From the NCBI GenBank assembly GCA_022708585.1, contig JAKIYJ010000075.1, positions 1-7,008 of the forward strand: a stretch of DNA of 7,008 nt, written 5' to 3'. Within the stretch, counting starts at the first letter, position 1. Each line of letters opens with the position of its first letter. The notes beneath the pieces are model-generated. The model had not been told where the DNA came from. It was given only the letters and a program-made list of their open reading frames with translations, and ran no database searches. The translations under genes were made by a program, and so were the position numbers. The stretch comes from Bacteroidota bacterium (GTDB lineage Bacteria > Bacteroidota > Bacteroidia > Bacteroidales > JAKIYJ01). This document shows positions 1 to 6,277 of the stretch, in pieces.

Positions 1-1041
1 ATATTCCCATGTATTTGCATTACCACATGAAGAGCTGGCAATTCCTGCAATAAAATAGAATTTACCATTTACCTCTTCTAAACAATATCTGTCATAATTC
101 ATAGAACTATTCATATCAGCAAGTGTTGTCCAACTATTATTAGATGGAGTATACTTATATACTTTATAATTATCAGAAGAAGAACCACTAGAAATTGGAT
201 GCCCGAATACATATATTGCATTATTATATGTTACAGACCTAAGATAAGTTCTAGGTTTAGGATAATTAGCCTTTGTAACCCACCATTGCCCATTTCCGGT
301 AAATTCATGATAAAAACCAGTATAATAATAGCCAGCAGGTGAGATTATAGAAGGCAATATTATACATTCATTTGAACCAGACTGGCACATATTAAACCAA
401 CCTTGTGCTAAACGATAAATCTCAATACATCCATTATCTGTATTATAAATAACAAGCCCTTCGGCAGGATTTTGAATGTTATTGCGCTCTGCGGTGGTTA
501 GGCGAGGGATTAAAAGTCCTTTATCATTAAAATTAATATCTAATCCTGCGGAGGCATCGGGGTTGTTTGTATTAATACCAACCCGGGTATTATCATTGTA
601 GATATTATGAGATTCAGCCCACGTAGAGCCATCCCAGTAGAGAGTATTGCCAGTGGCAGTACCAGGTGTAATGCCAGCAGGACCCGTTGCCCCTACAGGA
701 CCTGTGGGACCGGTAGCGCCAGCAACACCGTCATTGCCAGTAGGACCCTGAGGACCAGTAGCACCTTTCTGTCCCATTAGATTCCATTTATTACTGTAAT
801 ACCAGAAGCCAATTGTATCATCGGTTTGGTATATAAGAAGCCCTTCGGCGGGGGCTAAAATTGCATTACGTTGTGTTTTTGTCATTCGAGGAATTAAAAT
901 CCCCGCATCAGTAGATGAAACATCAAGCATTGCAGAAGGATCGGCTGCTACACCTGTAGTGTTAATGGATACACCAGTTTGTGCTGTTAAATTTGTTGTT
1001 GCAATAACAGCAATTGCAATTGTAAAAATTAACTTTTTCAT
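1..1041 (-). CDS. Secreted surface-type protein with duplicated module, collagen-like tract and Kelch-like repeats (partial, C-terminus off window)
   Basis: The frame is open from ATG at 1041 to the left edge, giving 347 residues without a stop. Residues 1-20 form a signal peptide (MKK, a hydrophobic stretch, then LTA before Gln21), so the product is probably exported. Residues 39-82 and 167-210 are two copies of a module with the core LIPRMT..QR and PAEGLLIYQTD, known from many secreted Bacteroidota proteins. Between them, residues 90-125 are twelve Gly-X-Y triplets rich in GPT, GAT and GPQ. From about residue 268 the sequence looks like Kelch: AIYVFG, then YKVYKYTPSNNSW, then NGKFYFIAG, the usual pattern of hydrophobic strand, Y.YTP..N.W and NGK.Y..AG. 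I infer a surface or adhesin-like protein. A C-terminal sorting domain (for example type IX secretion) would lie outside the window and cannot be judged. The start is supported by the signal peptide and by a promoter-like site about 50 bases upstream. There is no strong Shine-Dalgarno sequence, as is usual in this phylum. The biological role is unknown. Confidence 0.85.
   Translation of the reverse strand, partial: MKKLIFTIAIAVIATTNLTAQTGVSINTTGVAADPSAMLDVSSTDAGILIPRMTKTQRNAILAPAEGLLIYQTDDTIGFWYYSNKWNLMGQKGATGPQGPTGNDGVAGATGPTGPVGATGPAGITPGTATGNTLYWDGSTWAESHNIYNDNTRVGINTNNPDASAGLDINFNDKGLLIPRLTTAERNNIQNPAEGLVIYNTDNGCIEIYRLAQGWFNMCQSGSNECIILPSIISPAGYYYTGFYHEFTGNGQWWVTKANYPKPRTYLRSVTYNNAIYVFGHPISSGSSSDNYKVYKYTPSNNSWTTLADMNSSMNYDRYCLEEVNGKFYFIAGIASSSCGNANTWEY
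412..543 (-). repeat. Second copy of the 44-residue internal module
   Basis: Encodes residues 167-210 (LDINFND to EIYR), the partner of the module at 796-927. It follows a stretch reading YNDNTRVGINTNNPDASAG, which resembles the segment before the first copy (TGVSINTTG..ADPSAM). The duplicated unit therefore probably includes about 15 more residues on its N-terminal side. Confidence 0.7.
667..774 (-). repeat. Collagen-like Gly-X-Y tract, 12 triplets
   Basis: Encodes residues 90-125 with glycine at every third position (G90, G93, G96 and so on to G123), mostly as GPT, GPQ, GPV, GPA and GAT. The DNA is visibly richer in G and C than its surroundings because of the Gly and Pro codons. Short collagen-like tracts of this kind often trimerise and form stalks in bacterial surface proteins; for this protein that is inference. 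Confidence 0.85.
796..927 (-). repeat. First copy of a 44-residue internal module
   Basis: Encodes residues 39-82 of the exported protein, from LDVSSTD to GFWYY. It aligns without gaps to residues 167-210 (positions 412-543). Shared residues include LIPR, the R-N pair, PAEGL and IY.TD. This is an intragenic duplication of a module that in other Bacteroidota proteins usually ends in 'YYNG..W'. Confidence 0.75.
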
Positions 1042-1089
1042 AAGGAATAAATTTTAAAAGATTAATGTTAATAATCAAATAATTTTCTG

Positions 1090-1097
1090 CAAATATA
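1090..1097 (-). promoter_or_regulatory. Candidate Bacteroidota -7 element for the exported protein gene
   Basis: The minus strand reads TATATTTG, matching the TAnnTTTG consensus for the Bacteroidota primary sigma factor. It would give a leader of about 40-45 nt before the ATG at 1041. The -33 side is weak: only a TTTTC about 21 bp upstream, and this falls inside the dispersed repeat at 1108-1143. Confidence 0.4.
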
Positions 1098-1107
1098 TAA
1101 AAAACAT

Positions 1108-1143
1108 GAGTTCACTCCGAAAAGTTGATAAATTTTATTCTAA
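1108..1143 (+). repeat. Dispersed short repeat, copy 1
   Basis: It contains CACTCCGAAAAG, then GATAAA, then TTTATTCTAA. The same ordered blocks occur in the same orientation at 5596-5642 (CACTCCGAAAAT, TAAATC, GGCTTTATTCTAA) and, more diverged, at 5872-5911. This copy lies between the two divergent genes and overlaps the -33 side of the minus-strand promoter candidate. It has no coding potential of its own. The family and origin are not recognised. Confidence 0.55.
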
Positions 1144-1287
1144 TTAAATTTATCTATATTTTCAATTAATTTATTTTATCAAAAAAATACTGTTCACAAA
1201 TATTTTTTATTTTATTTAAATTTGTTATGCTCCATTTCATAAAATAAAAAACCACTTTACTGGTATACTTTTAATGAATATTAACAG

Positions 1288-1317
1288 TTGTTAATTAAAA
1301 ATTTCAATGTACATTTG
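1288..1317 (+). promoter_or_regulatory. Candidate Bacteroidota promoter for the glycogen synthase-phosphorylase gene
   Basis: TTG at 1288-1290 is followed after 19 bp by TACATTTG at 1310-1317. This fits the Bacteroidota -33 (TTG/TTTG) and -7 (TAnnTTTG) pattern and its usual spacing. Transcription would start near 1323-1325, leaving about 13-15 nt before the ATG at 1338, which supports that start. No operator or riboswitch-like structure is visible. Confidence 0.6.
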
Positions 1318-1337
1318 CATTCTTATGAATTATTATT

Positions 1338-4300
1338 ATGAACAAAAATCAATTTATTAAACCTGATTATATTTTTGAAACAAGCTGGGAAGTTTGTAAT
1401 AAAGTAGGAGGTATATACACAGTTATATCTACCAAAGTACCGAGTGTTATTGGTGAAAATAATGTTAATTATATTCTAATAGGGCCTGATATTCTTACAG
1501 ATACTAATGGACATTCAGAATTTATAGAAGATACGGGATTATTTCGCGTATGGCGTGAAAAAATTCAATCTGATAATAATATTAAATTAAGAATAGGCAG
1601 GTGGAATATTAAAGGTAATCCTATTGTGTTTCTTGTCGATTTTACCCCTTATTTTGCTGAAAAGGATAAAATATTAGCTCATTTTTGGGAAAAATTTAAA
1701 CTTGATTCATTACACGGACAATGGGACTATATTGAACCTGCTTTGTTTGGTTATGCAGCAGCCGTCGTTATTGAAAACTTTTATAAATTTTACATTTCAG
1801 GACAGGATAAAATTGTAGCGCATTTTCATGAATGGATGACAGGAACAGGAATTTTATATTTAAAAGAAAATGTACCTCAAATTGGTACTGCCTTTACCAC
1901 TCATGCTACTGTTTTAGGACGCACTATTGCCAGTAATAAATTACCTTTATATGGTAATTTACAAAATTATAATCCCGAACAGGTGGCAAGAGAATTCCGT
2001 GTAGAATCAAAATTCTCACTTGAAAGTGTCTCTGCCCGCGAATGTGACAGTTTCGCAACTGTCAGCGAAATTACTTCACAGGAATGTATACATTTTCTTG
2101 GAAGAACGCCCGATGTTATAACTCCCAATGGATTTGAAGATGCTTTTGTCCCTCCTGCCGAGTTATTTCAAACTAAAAGAGATACTGCTCGCAAAAAAAT
2201 TCTTGATGTTGCCAAAGCCTTATTCGGTTGTTCTGTACCAGATAATACATTATTAGTTGCAACAAGTGGAAGATATGAATTTAGAAATAAAGGTATTGAT
2301 TTATTTATTGAATCTCTTGGAAATTTAAATAAAAATCAGGAATTTCCAGGCAATTTAATCGCTATGATTCTTGTTCCCGCAGGGCATACAGGTCCTAAAC
2401 AGGAACTCACAGGTAAAATTCATGATAATATTAATATTAATAATACAGGTAATCCTAATAAATATTTGACACATTATCTTCACGATGAAGAAAATGATCC
2501 TGTATTGGCTCTTTTTAGAAAAAATAATTTGCAAAACAATATAAATGACAAGGTAAAAGTGATTTTTGTGCCTTGTTATCTTAATGGGCATGATGGAGTT
2601 TTTAATCTTTCATATTATGATGTTTTGATTGGAATGGATATGACTGTTTTTCCATCATATTATGAACCATGGGGCTATACACCATTGGAAAGTCTGGCTT
2701 TTAGAATACCAACAGTTACAACTTCATTATCAGGTTTTGGGAAATGGGTACAGGCACATTATTCAGATACAGCAGGTGGTATTTATGTTATTGAACGCAA
2801 CGAAAACAATGAGACGTATGTTGTTGAACAAATTGCAGCCATTATAATGCAATATTATTTTAAAAGTGAAAGTGAAAAGGAAGCAGCCAGGCTAATGGCT
2901 TTCAATATTTCACGTACATCTTTATGGAAAAATCTTTTTGATAACTATAAAAAACTTTATTCTATTACTCTTAAACAAACCGCCCAAAGAGAAGAACTTT
3001 ATAGAAATAAACAACCCGAAAATCTTGTATTTAGACCTTATAAAGCTCCTAAACCTCAATGGAGAAAACTTCTTGTGGCTTCAAAAGTACCTGATAGCCT
3101 CGCTAATTTACATAAACTTGCCAATAATCTATGGTGGAGCTGGACACCATCTGCTCGGGAACTATTCAGGAAAATTGATAATGATTTGTGGGAAAAAGTT
3201 GATGAAAATCCTATCCTTCTCTTACAAAGATTGCCATACAACAAAGTTAAGGAACTCGAAAATGATTCTGTATTTAAGAAAAAACTGGATTCTGTTTATC
3301 GAGAATTTGAAAAATATATGAGCGAAAAACCTAAGACAGATCATCTGGTAGCTTATTTCTGTATGGAGTTTGGTTTACATAATTCCTTGAAATTATTTTC
3401 GGGTGGTTTGGGTATGCTGGCTGGTGATTATCTCAAAGAAGCCAGTGACTCAAATAAAAATATGATAGGTGTTGGTTTATTATATAGACAGGGTTATTTT
3501 AATCAAAAAATTTCTTTGCTTGGTGATCAACTTGACAGTCCTTCCAATCTTAAATTTTCTGAATTGCCACTTTCTCCTGTGCATGATGAAAATGGCGATT
3601 GGCGTTTTATCACAATAGCTTTGCCTGGACGTAAACTTTATGCTCGTATATGGAAAATAGATGTTGGCCGTGTAACTTTATATCTTTTAGATACTGATAT
3701 GGAACAGAACACAGAAGCAGACAGACAGGTTACTTATCAATTATATGGAGGCAACTGGGAAAATCGTTTTAAACAGGAACTTTTACTTGGAGTTGGAGGT
3801 ATTAGATTGCTTGACGCCTTGAATATTAAACCTTCTTTATATCATTGTAATGAAGGACATGCGGCTTTTACAGGTATGGAACGCTTGCGTAAACTGGTAA
3901 ATGATGATAAACTCTCTTTCGCTCAAGCTCTTGAAGTGATTAAATCTACAACTGTTTTTACTACTCATACTCCTGTTCCAGCAGGACACGACAAATTTAA
4001 CGAAAATATTTTACGTACTTATATACCTCATTATGCCGAGAGATTGAATCTTACCTGGGATGAATTCATTAATTTAGGAAAAGTAATACCAGGAAATCCC
4101 GAAGAAGAATTTTCTATGAGTATTCTTGCCATGAAGTTTTCACAGTATACTAACGGAGTTAGTAGAATTCATGGAAATGTTACCAGAAAAATGTTTAACA
4201 ATCTTTTTGAAGGCTTTTTCCCCGAAGAACTTGATAATATATGTTATGTTACTAATGGGGTACATATGCCAACATGGGTAGCACCAAGATGGAGAAAATT

Positions 4301-5588
4301 ATATGAAAATGAATTCCCCGAAGGCTTTATGAACGCTCAATCCGATCCCGATTACTGGAAAGCTATTTATGATGTTGAAAATAGAGTTATATGGGACATA
4401 AAACAGGCACAACGTAAAGATTTTATTGAATACTTGAAAAAGAGAATTAGTTGTGAAATGACCCAAAGGCAGGAAAATCCTTCTTTGATTTCGCGTATCA
4501 TGGAGTCTCTTAATGACAAAGCATTAATAATTGGTTTTGCACGTCGCTTCGCTGCCTATAAAAGAGCATATCTTATCTTTAGAAATATTGACAGATTGGC
4601 AGAAATAGTTAATATACCTGATAAACCTGTTATTTTTGTGTTCGCAGGTAAAGCACACCCTGCTGATAACGCCGGTAAGGAACTTATTAAAAAAATTATA
4701 GAAATAACCAGAAAACCTCAATTCGTCGGAAAAATAATTTTTATAGAAAATTATGATATTGAACTTGCAAAACGTTTGATACAGAGCGTAGATGTCTGGT
4801 TAAATACACCTCAACGCCCAATGGAGGCCTCAGGTACCAGTGGACAAAAAGCCGTTATGAATGGTGTTATTAATTTTAGTGTCCTTGATGGATGGTGGGC
4901 CGAAGGTTATTTGCCCGGTGCAGGTTGGGCCGTTAAAGAAGAAATAACTTACGAAAAAGAAGAACTACAAGACGACCTCGATGCTGAAACAATTTATAAC
5001 ATCTTTGAAGAAGAAATTATACCAACTTTTTACGATCGTAATGAAACTGATATCCCTGTGAAATGGATACAATTTGTTAAAAATACTATTGCCAACATAG
5101 CCCCTCGTTTTACAATGAAAAGAATGATAGATGAATATTATTCAAAAATATATGAACCTATGTTCCATCGTTCCGCTCTTATTTGTAAGGATAATTTTGA
5201 AAATGCTCGTAAAATTGCTGCATGGAAACGTAAAGTACTTAATGGATGGGATAGCATTGAAGTAATCTCTGTTAACGTTCCAGAATCAAATTCTGATTCT
5301 ATTAACCTTGGCGATACTTTTAATGCCGAAGTAGTTATTGACCTGAACGAACTTTCTGACCTTGATGTATGCCTCGAAGTGATTTTCGTTGCCAATAATA
5401 ATGGTAAAGGAATAAAAATTAATCTGGTTGAAGAAATGAAAGTAATTAAAAAAGAAAAACATATAATTACTTTTGGATGTAATATTAATATTGAAAATGC
5501 CGGTATTCACGATTATGCTTTCAGATTATACCCTAAACATGAATTATTGCCACATCGCCAGGATTTTCCTCTTATAAAATGGATATAA
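1338..5588 (+). CDS. glgP: Fused glycogen synthase (GT3) - alpha-glucan phosphorylase (GT35)
   Basis: One uninterrupted 1416-residue frame joins two enzymes; the symbol fits only the C-terminal half. Residues 1 to about 545 are a eukaryotic-type (GT3) glycogen synthase, which adds glucose from a nucleotide sugar to an alpha-1,4-glucan. Visible motifs are ETSWEVCNKVGGIYTVIST (K22-x-G-G), HFHEW (162-166), TTHATVLGR (H189), SGRYEFRNKG (R312, K318) and the E-x7-E pair E443/E451 in YEPWGYTPLE. A linker of about 25 residues (roughly 545-570) leads to a DUF3417-type phosphorylase of about 845 residues, the normal stand-alone length. It shows NLWWSW, VAYFCMEFGL (near 672-680), SGGLGMLAGDYLKEASD (from 688), HCNEGHAAF (836-844), THTPVPAGHD (from 876) and EASGTSGQKAVMNG, where K1171 is the expected pyridoxal-phosphate lysine. 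It ends in the family's HRQDF..IKWI. This half would release glucose-1-phosphate from glucan using phosphate. No signal peptide, so cytoplasmic. In relatives such as Bacteroides, I recall the two parts as adjacent genes. All catalytic motifs are present, so both halves should be active; the nucleotide-sugar donor cannot be told from sequence. Confidence 0.95.
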   Translation: MNKNQFIKPDYIFETSWEVCNKVGGIYTVISTKVPSVIGENNVNYILIGPDILTDTNGHSEFIEDTGLFRVWREKIQSDNNIKLRIGRWNIKGNPIVFLVDFTPYFAEKDKILAHFWEKFKLDSLHGQWDYIEPALFGYAAAVVIENFYKFYISGQDKIVAHFHEWMTGTGILYLKENVPQIGTAFTTHATVLGRTIASNKLPLYGNLQNYNPEQVAREFRVESKFSLESVSARECDSFATVSEITSQECIHFLGRTPDVITPNGFEDAFVPPAELFQTKRDTARKKILDVAKALFGCSVPDNTLLVATSGRYEFRNKGIDLFIESLGNLNKNQEFPGNLIAMILVPAGHTGPKQELTGKIHDNININNTGNPNKYLTHYLHDEENDPVLALFRKNNLQNNINDKVKVIFVPCYLNGHDGVFNLSYYDVLIGMDMTVFPSYYEPWGYTPLESLAFRIPTVTTSLSGFGKWVQAHYSDTAGGIYVIERNENNETYVVEQIAAIIMQYYFKSESEKEAARLMAFNISRTSLWKNLFDNYKKLYSITLKQTAQREELYRNKQPENLVFRPYKAPKPQWRKLLVASKVPDSLANLHKLANNLWWSWTPSARELFRKIDNDLWEKVDENPILLLQRLPYNKVKELENDSVFKKKLDSVYREFEKYMSEKPKTDHLVAYFCMEFGLHNSLKLFSGGLGMLAGDYLKEASDSNKNMIGVGLLYRQGYFNQKISLLGDQLDSPSNLKFSELPLSPVHDENGDWRFITIALPGRKLYARIWKIDVGRVTLYLLDTDMEQNTEADRQVTYQLYGGNWENRFKQELLLGVGGIRLLDALNIKPSLYHCNEGHAAFTGMERLRKLVNDDKLSFAQALEVIKSTTVFTTHTPVPAGHDKFNENILRTYIPHYAERLNLTWDEFINLGKVIPGNPEEEFSMSILAMKFSQYTNGVSRIHGNVTRKMFNNLFEGFFPEELDNICYVTNGVHMPTWVAPRWRKLYENEFPEGFMNAQSDPDYWKAIYDVENRVIWDIKQAQRKDFIEYLKKRISCEMTQRQENPSLISRIMESLNDKALIIGFARRFAAYKRAYLIFRNIDRLAEIVNIPDKPVIFVFAGKAHPADNAGKELIKKIIEITRKPQFVGKIIFIENYDIELAKRLIQSVDVWLNTPQRPMEASGTSGQKAVMNGVINFSVLDGWWAEGYLPGAGWAVKEEITYEKEELQDDLDAETIYNIFEEEIIPTFYDRNETDIPVKWIQFVKNTIANIAPRFTMKRMIDEYYSKIYEPMFHRSALICKDNFENARKIAAWKRKVLNGWDSIEVISVNVPESNSDSINLGDTFNAEVVIDLNELSDLDVCLEVIFVANNNGKGIKINLVEEMKVIKKEKHIITFGCNINIENAGIHDYAFRLYPKHELLPHRQDFPLIKWI

Positions 5589-5595
5589 AAAAATT

Positions 5596-5642
5596 GAACT
5601 CACTCCGAAAATCTCTAAATCAAATGGCTTTATTCTAAAAAA
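5596..5642 (+). repeat. Dispersed short repeat, copy 2
   Basis: It begins 7 bp after the stop codon of the fused enzyme and shares with copy 1 (1108-1143) an almost identical 13-base block, ACTCACTCCGAAAA versus GTTCACTCCGAAAA, followed by a TTTATTCTAA block at similar spacing. Between the blocks it reads CAAATGGCTTTATTC, matched by AAATGGCTCTATTC in copy 3. No hairpin followed by a T run is present, so it does not look like an intrinsic terminator. Confidence 0.55.
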
Positions 5643-5652
5643 TTGTTGTAAT

Positions 5653-5798
5653 TAGTGTCTGTCCATACAGTCAAGAGTTTGTTTCAGAATGTTCGAGTTC
5701 GAGGTTTCGATAGCCTGAAAATCAGGAGTGTACTAAAGTACATAACTGATTTGAAGGCTGAGAATAACGATGAAATCGGACATTATGGACAGACACTA
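5653..5798 (+). mobile_element. MITE-like palindromic element flanked by TA
   Basis: Terminal inverted repeats GTGTCTGTCCATA (5655-5667) and TATGGACAGACAC (5784-5796) match over 13 of 13 bases and are each flanked by TA. The interior is also palindromic: 5712-5725 pairs with 5746-5759 at 12 of 14 positions, and the apex is TGTAC-TAAA-GTACA (5729-5742). The left arm is about 20 nt longer than the right, so the outer stem has an asymmetric bulge. Size (142 bp between the TAs), lack of a transposase and TA flanks suggest a miniature element mobilised by a TA-targeting transposase such as an IS630/Tc1-mariner type. That assignment is inference. A short open frame inside it is a by-product of the structure. 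It could instead be a structured intergenic repeat unrelated to transposition. Confidence 0.6.
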
Positions 5799-5823
5799 CT
5801 TAGGATATTATTTGTTTTTGGCA

Positions 5824-5880
5824 ATATTGAATACATTCTGAAATATTGAATACATTTTGAAATATTGAATACATTTTGAA
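5824..5880 (+). repeat. Tandem repeat, 3 x 19 bp
   Basis: Three head-to-tail copies of ATATTGAATACATTYTGAA start at 5824, 5843 and 5862. Units 2 and 3 are identical; unit 1 differs by one base (C at 5838). The end of the last unit runs directly into dispersed repeat copy 3. No coding frame or known protein-binding motif is recognised. Confidence 0.9.
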
Positions 5881-5911
5881 AAGTAGATAAATGGCTCTAT
5901 TCTGAAAAAGT
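5872..5911 (+). repeat. Dispersed short repeat, copy 3 (diverged)
   Basis: CATTTTGAAAAG, then TAGATAAATGGCTCTATTCTGAAAAA. The first block differs from copy 1 (CACTCCGAAAAG) only by C-to-T changes at three positions. GATAAAT matches copy 1, and AAATGGCT.TATTCT matches copy 2. Copies 2 and 3 are direct repeats bracketing the MITE-like element and the tandem repeat. Confidence 0.45.
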
Positions 5912-6251
5912 GTCGTTCGAGTGTTTCTATATTAAAAACACATTTGAAGTGATAATTGTTCTAAAATTCCAAATTTGAGATTACCAGATCTTCGAGGTAG
6001 AACACATATAGGTTCTTACAAATTTTGTTTTAATGAATTTTTCATACATCTTTTCATTAGTTGTAAAGATATTCCACACCTTTGTATTTGAGGTAAACTT
6101 ATATATGCAATTACTTGAATAATTCTTTTTCTTAAATAATTTAGTTAAAAATATATAGCAAAATATTTAGATAAATTAAAGTTTGCACTATTGCTATAAA
6201 TGATAATAATTGCAATTTTTTTAAATATAGCCATATTTTAATTTTTTTTAT
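5912..6251. other. AT-rich intergenic region without a recognisable gene
   Basis: About 340 bases between dispersed repeat copy 3 and the darT promoter candidate. No tRNA, rRNA or intrinsic terminator is seen, nor any frame of convincing length. The right third (about 6130-6250) is almost pure A/T. The only coding-like trace is the minus-strand stretch described at 5935-6144. Confidence 0.6.
5935..6144 (-). other. Possible decayed minus-strand reading frame, identity unknown
   Basis: Reading the minus strand from 6144, one frame is open for 42 codons (including SLPQIQRCGISLQLMKR). It meets TAA at 6016-6018 and continues in the same frame for 27 codons (EPICVLPRRSGNLKFGILEQ) to a TAA at 5932-5934. 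The base composition is less skewed than in the DNA to its right, and the peptide has a basic, transposase-like flavour. I recognise no family, and the opposite strand is also open for a similar length, so this may be chance. If real, it is a degraded remnant, not a working gene. Confidence 0.15.
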
Positions 6252-6259
6252 TAAATTTG
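6252..6259 (+). promoter_or_regulatory. Candidate -7 element for the darTG operon
   Basis: TAAATTTG matches TAnnTTTG. Transcription would begin near 6265, shortly before the tandem ATG codons at 6278 and 6281. This argues against using the in-frame TTG at 6257, which would lie inside the promoter. No clear -33 TTG is seen at the right distance, and the surrounding A/T richness makes chance matches likely. Confidence 0.35.
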
Positions 6260-6277
6260 AAAAAATATGTTTTTCAA

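Noticed and set aside
1217..1224. TAAATTTG as a second promoter for the fused gene
   Set aside because: It matches TAnnTTTG but has no TTG at the right distance upstream and lies over 100 bp from the start. The site at 1310-1317 has both elements and better spacing.
2355..2591. Minus-strand 78-codon frame inside the glycogen synthase half
   Set aside because: It lies antisense to well-conserved coding sequence with clear GT3 motifs and has no recognisable product. It is a shadow frame, as are the other short frames within 1338-5588.
5653..5798. Intrinsic terminator of the fused enzyme gene
   Set aside because: The palindrome is long, has imperfect interior pairing and no T run after the right arm, and begins 65 bp past the stop. 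A mobile or structured repeat fits better.
5655..5849. A 64-codon plus-strand open frame starting inside the palindromic element
   Set aside because: It starts in the left terminal inverted repeat with GTG, crosses the whole palindrome and ends in the tandem repeat. Its sequence is dictated by the repeats and resembles no protein.
5824..5880. CRISPR array
   Set aside because: The 19-bp units are directly adjacent with no unique spacers, and no cas gene is nearby.
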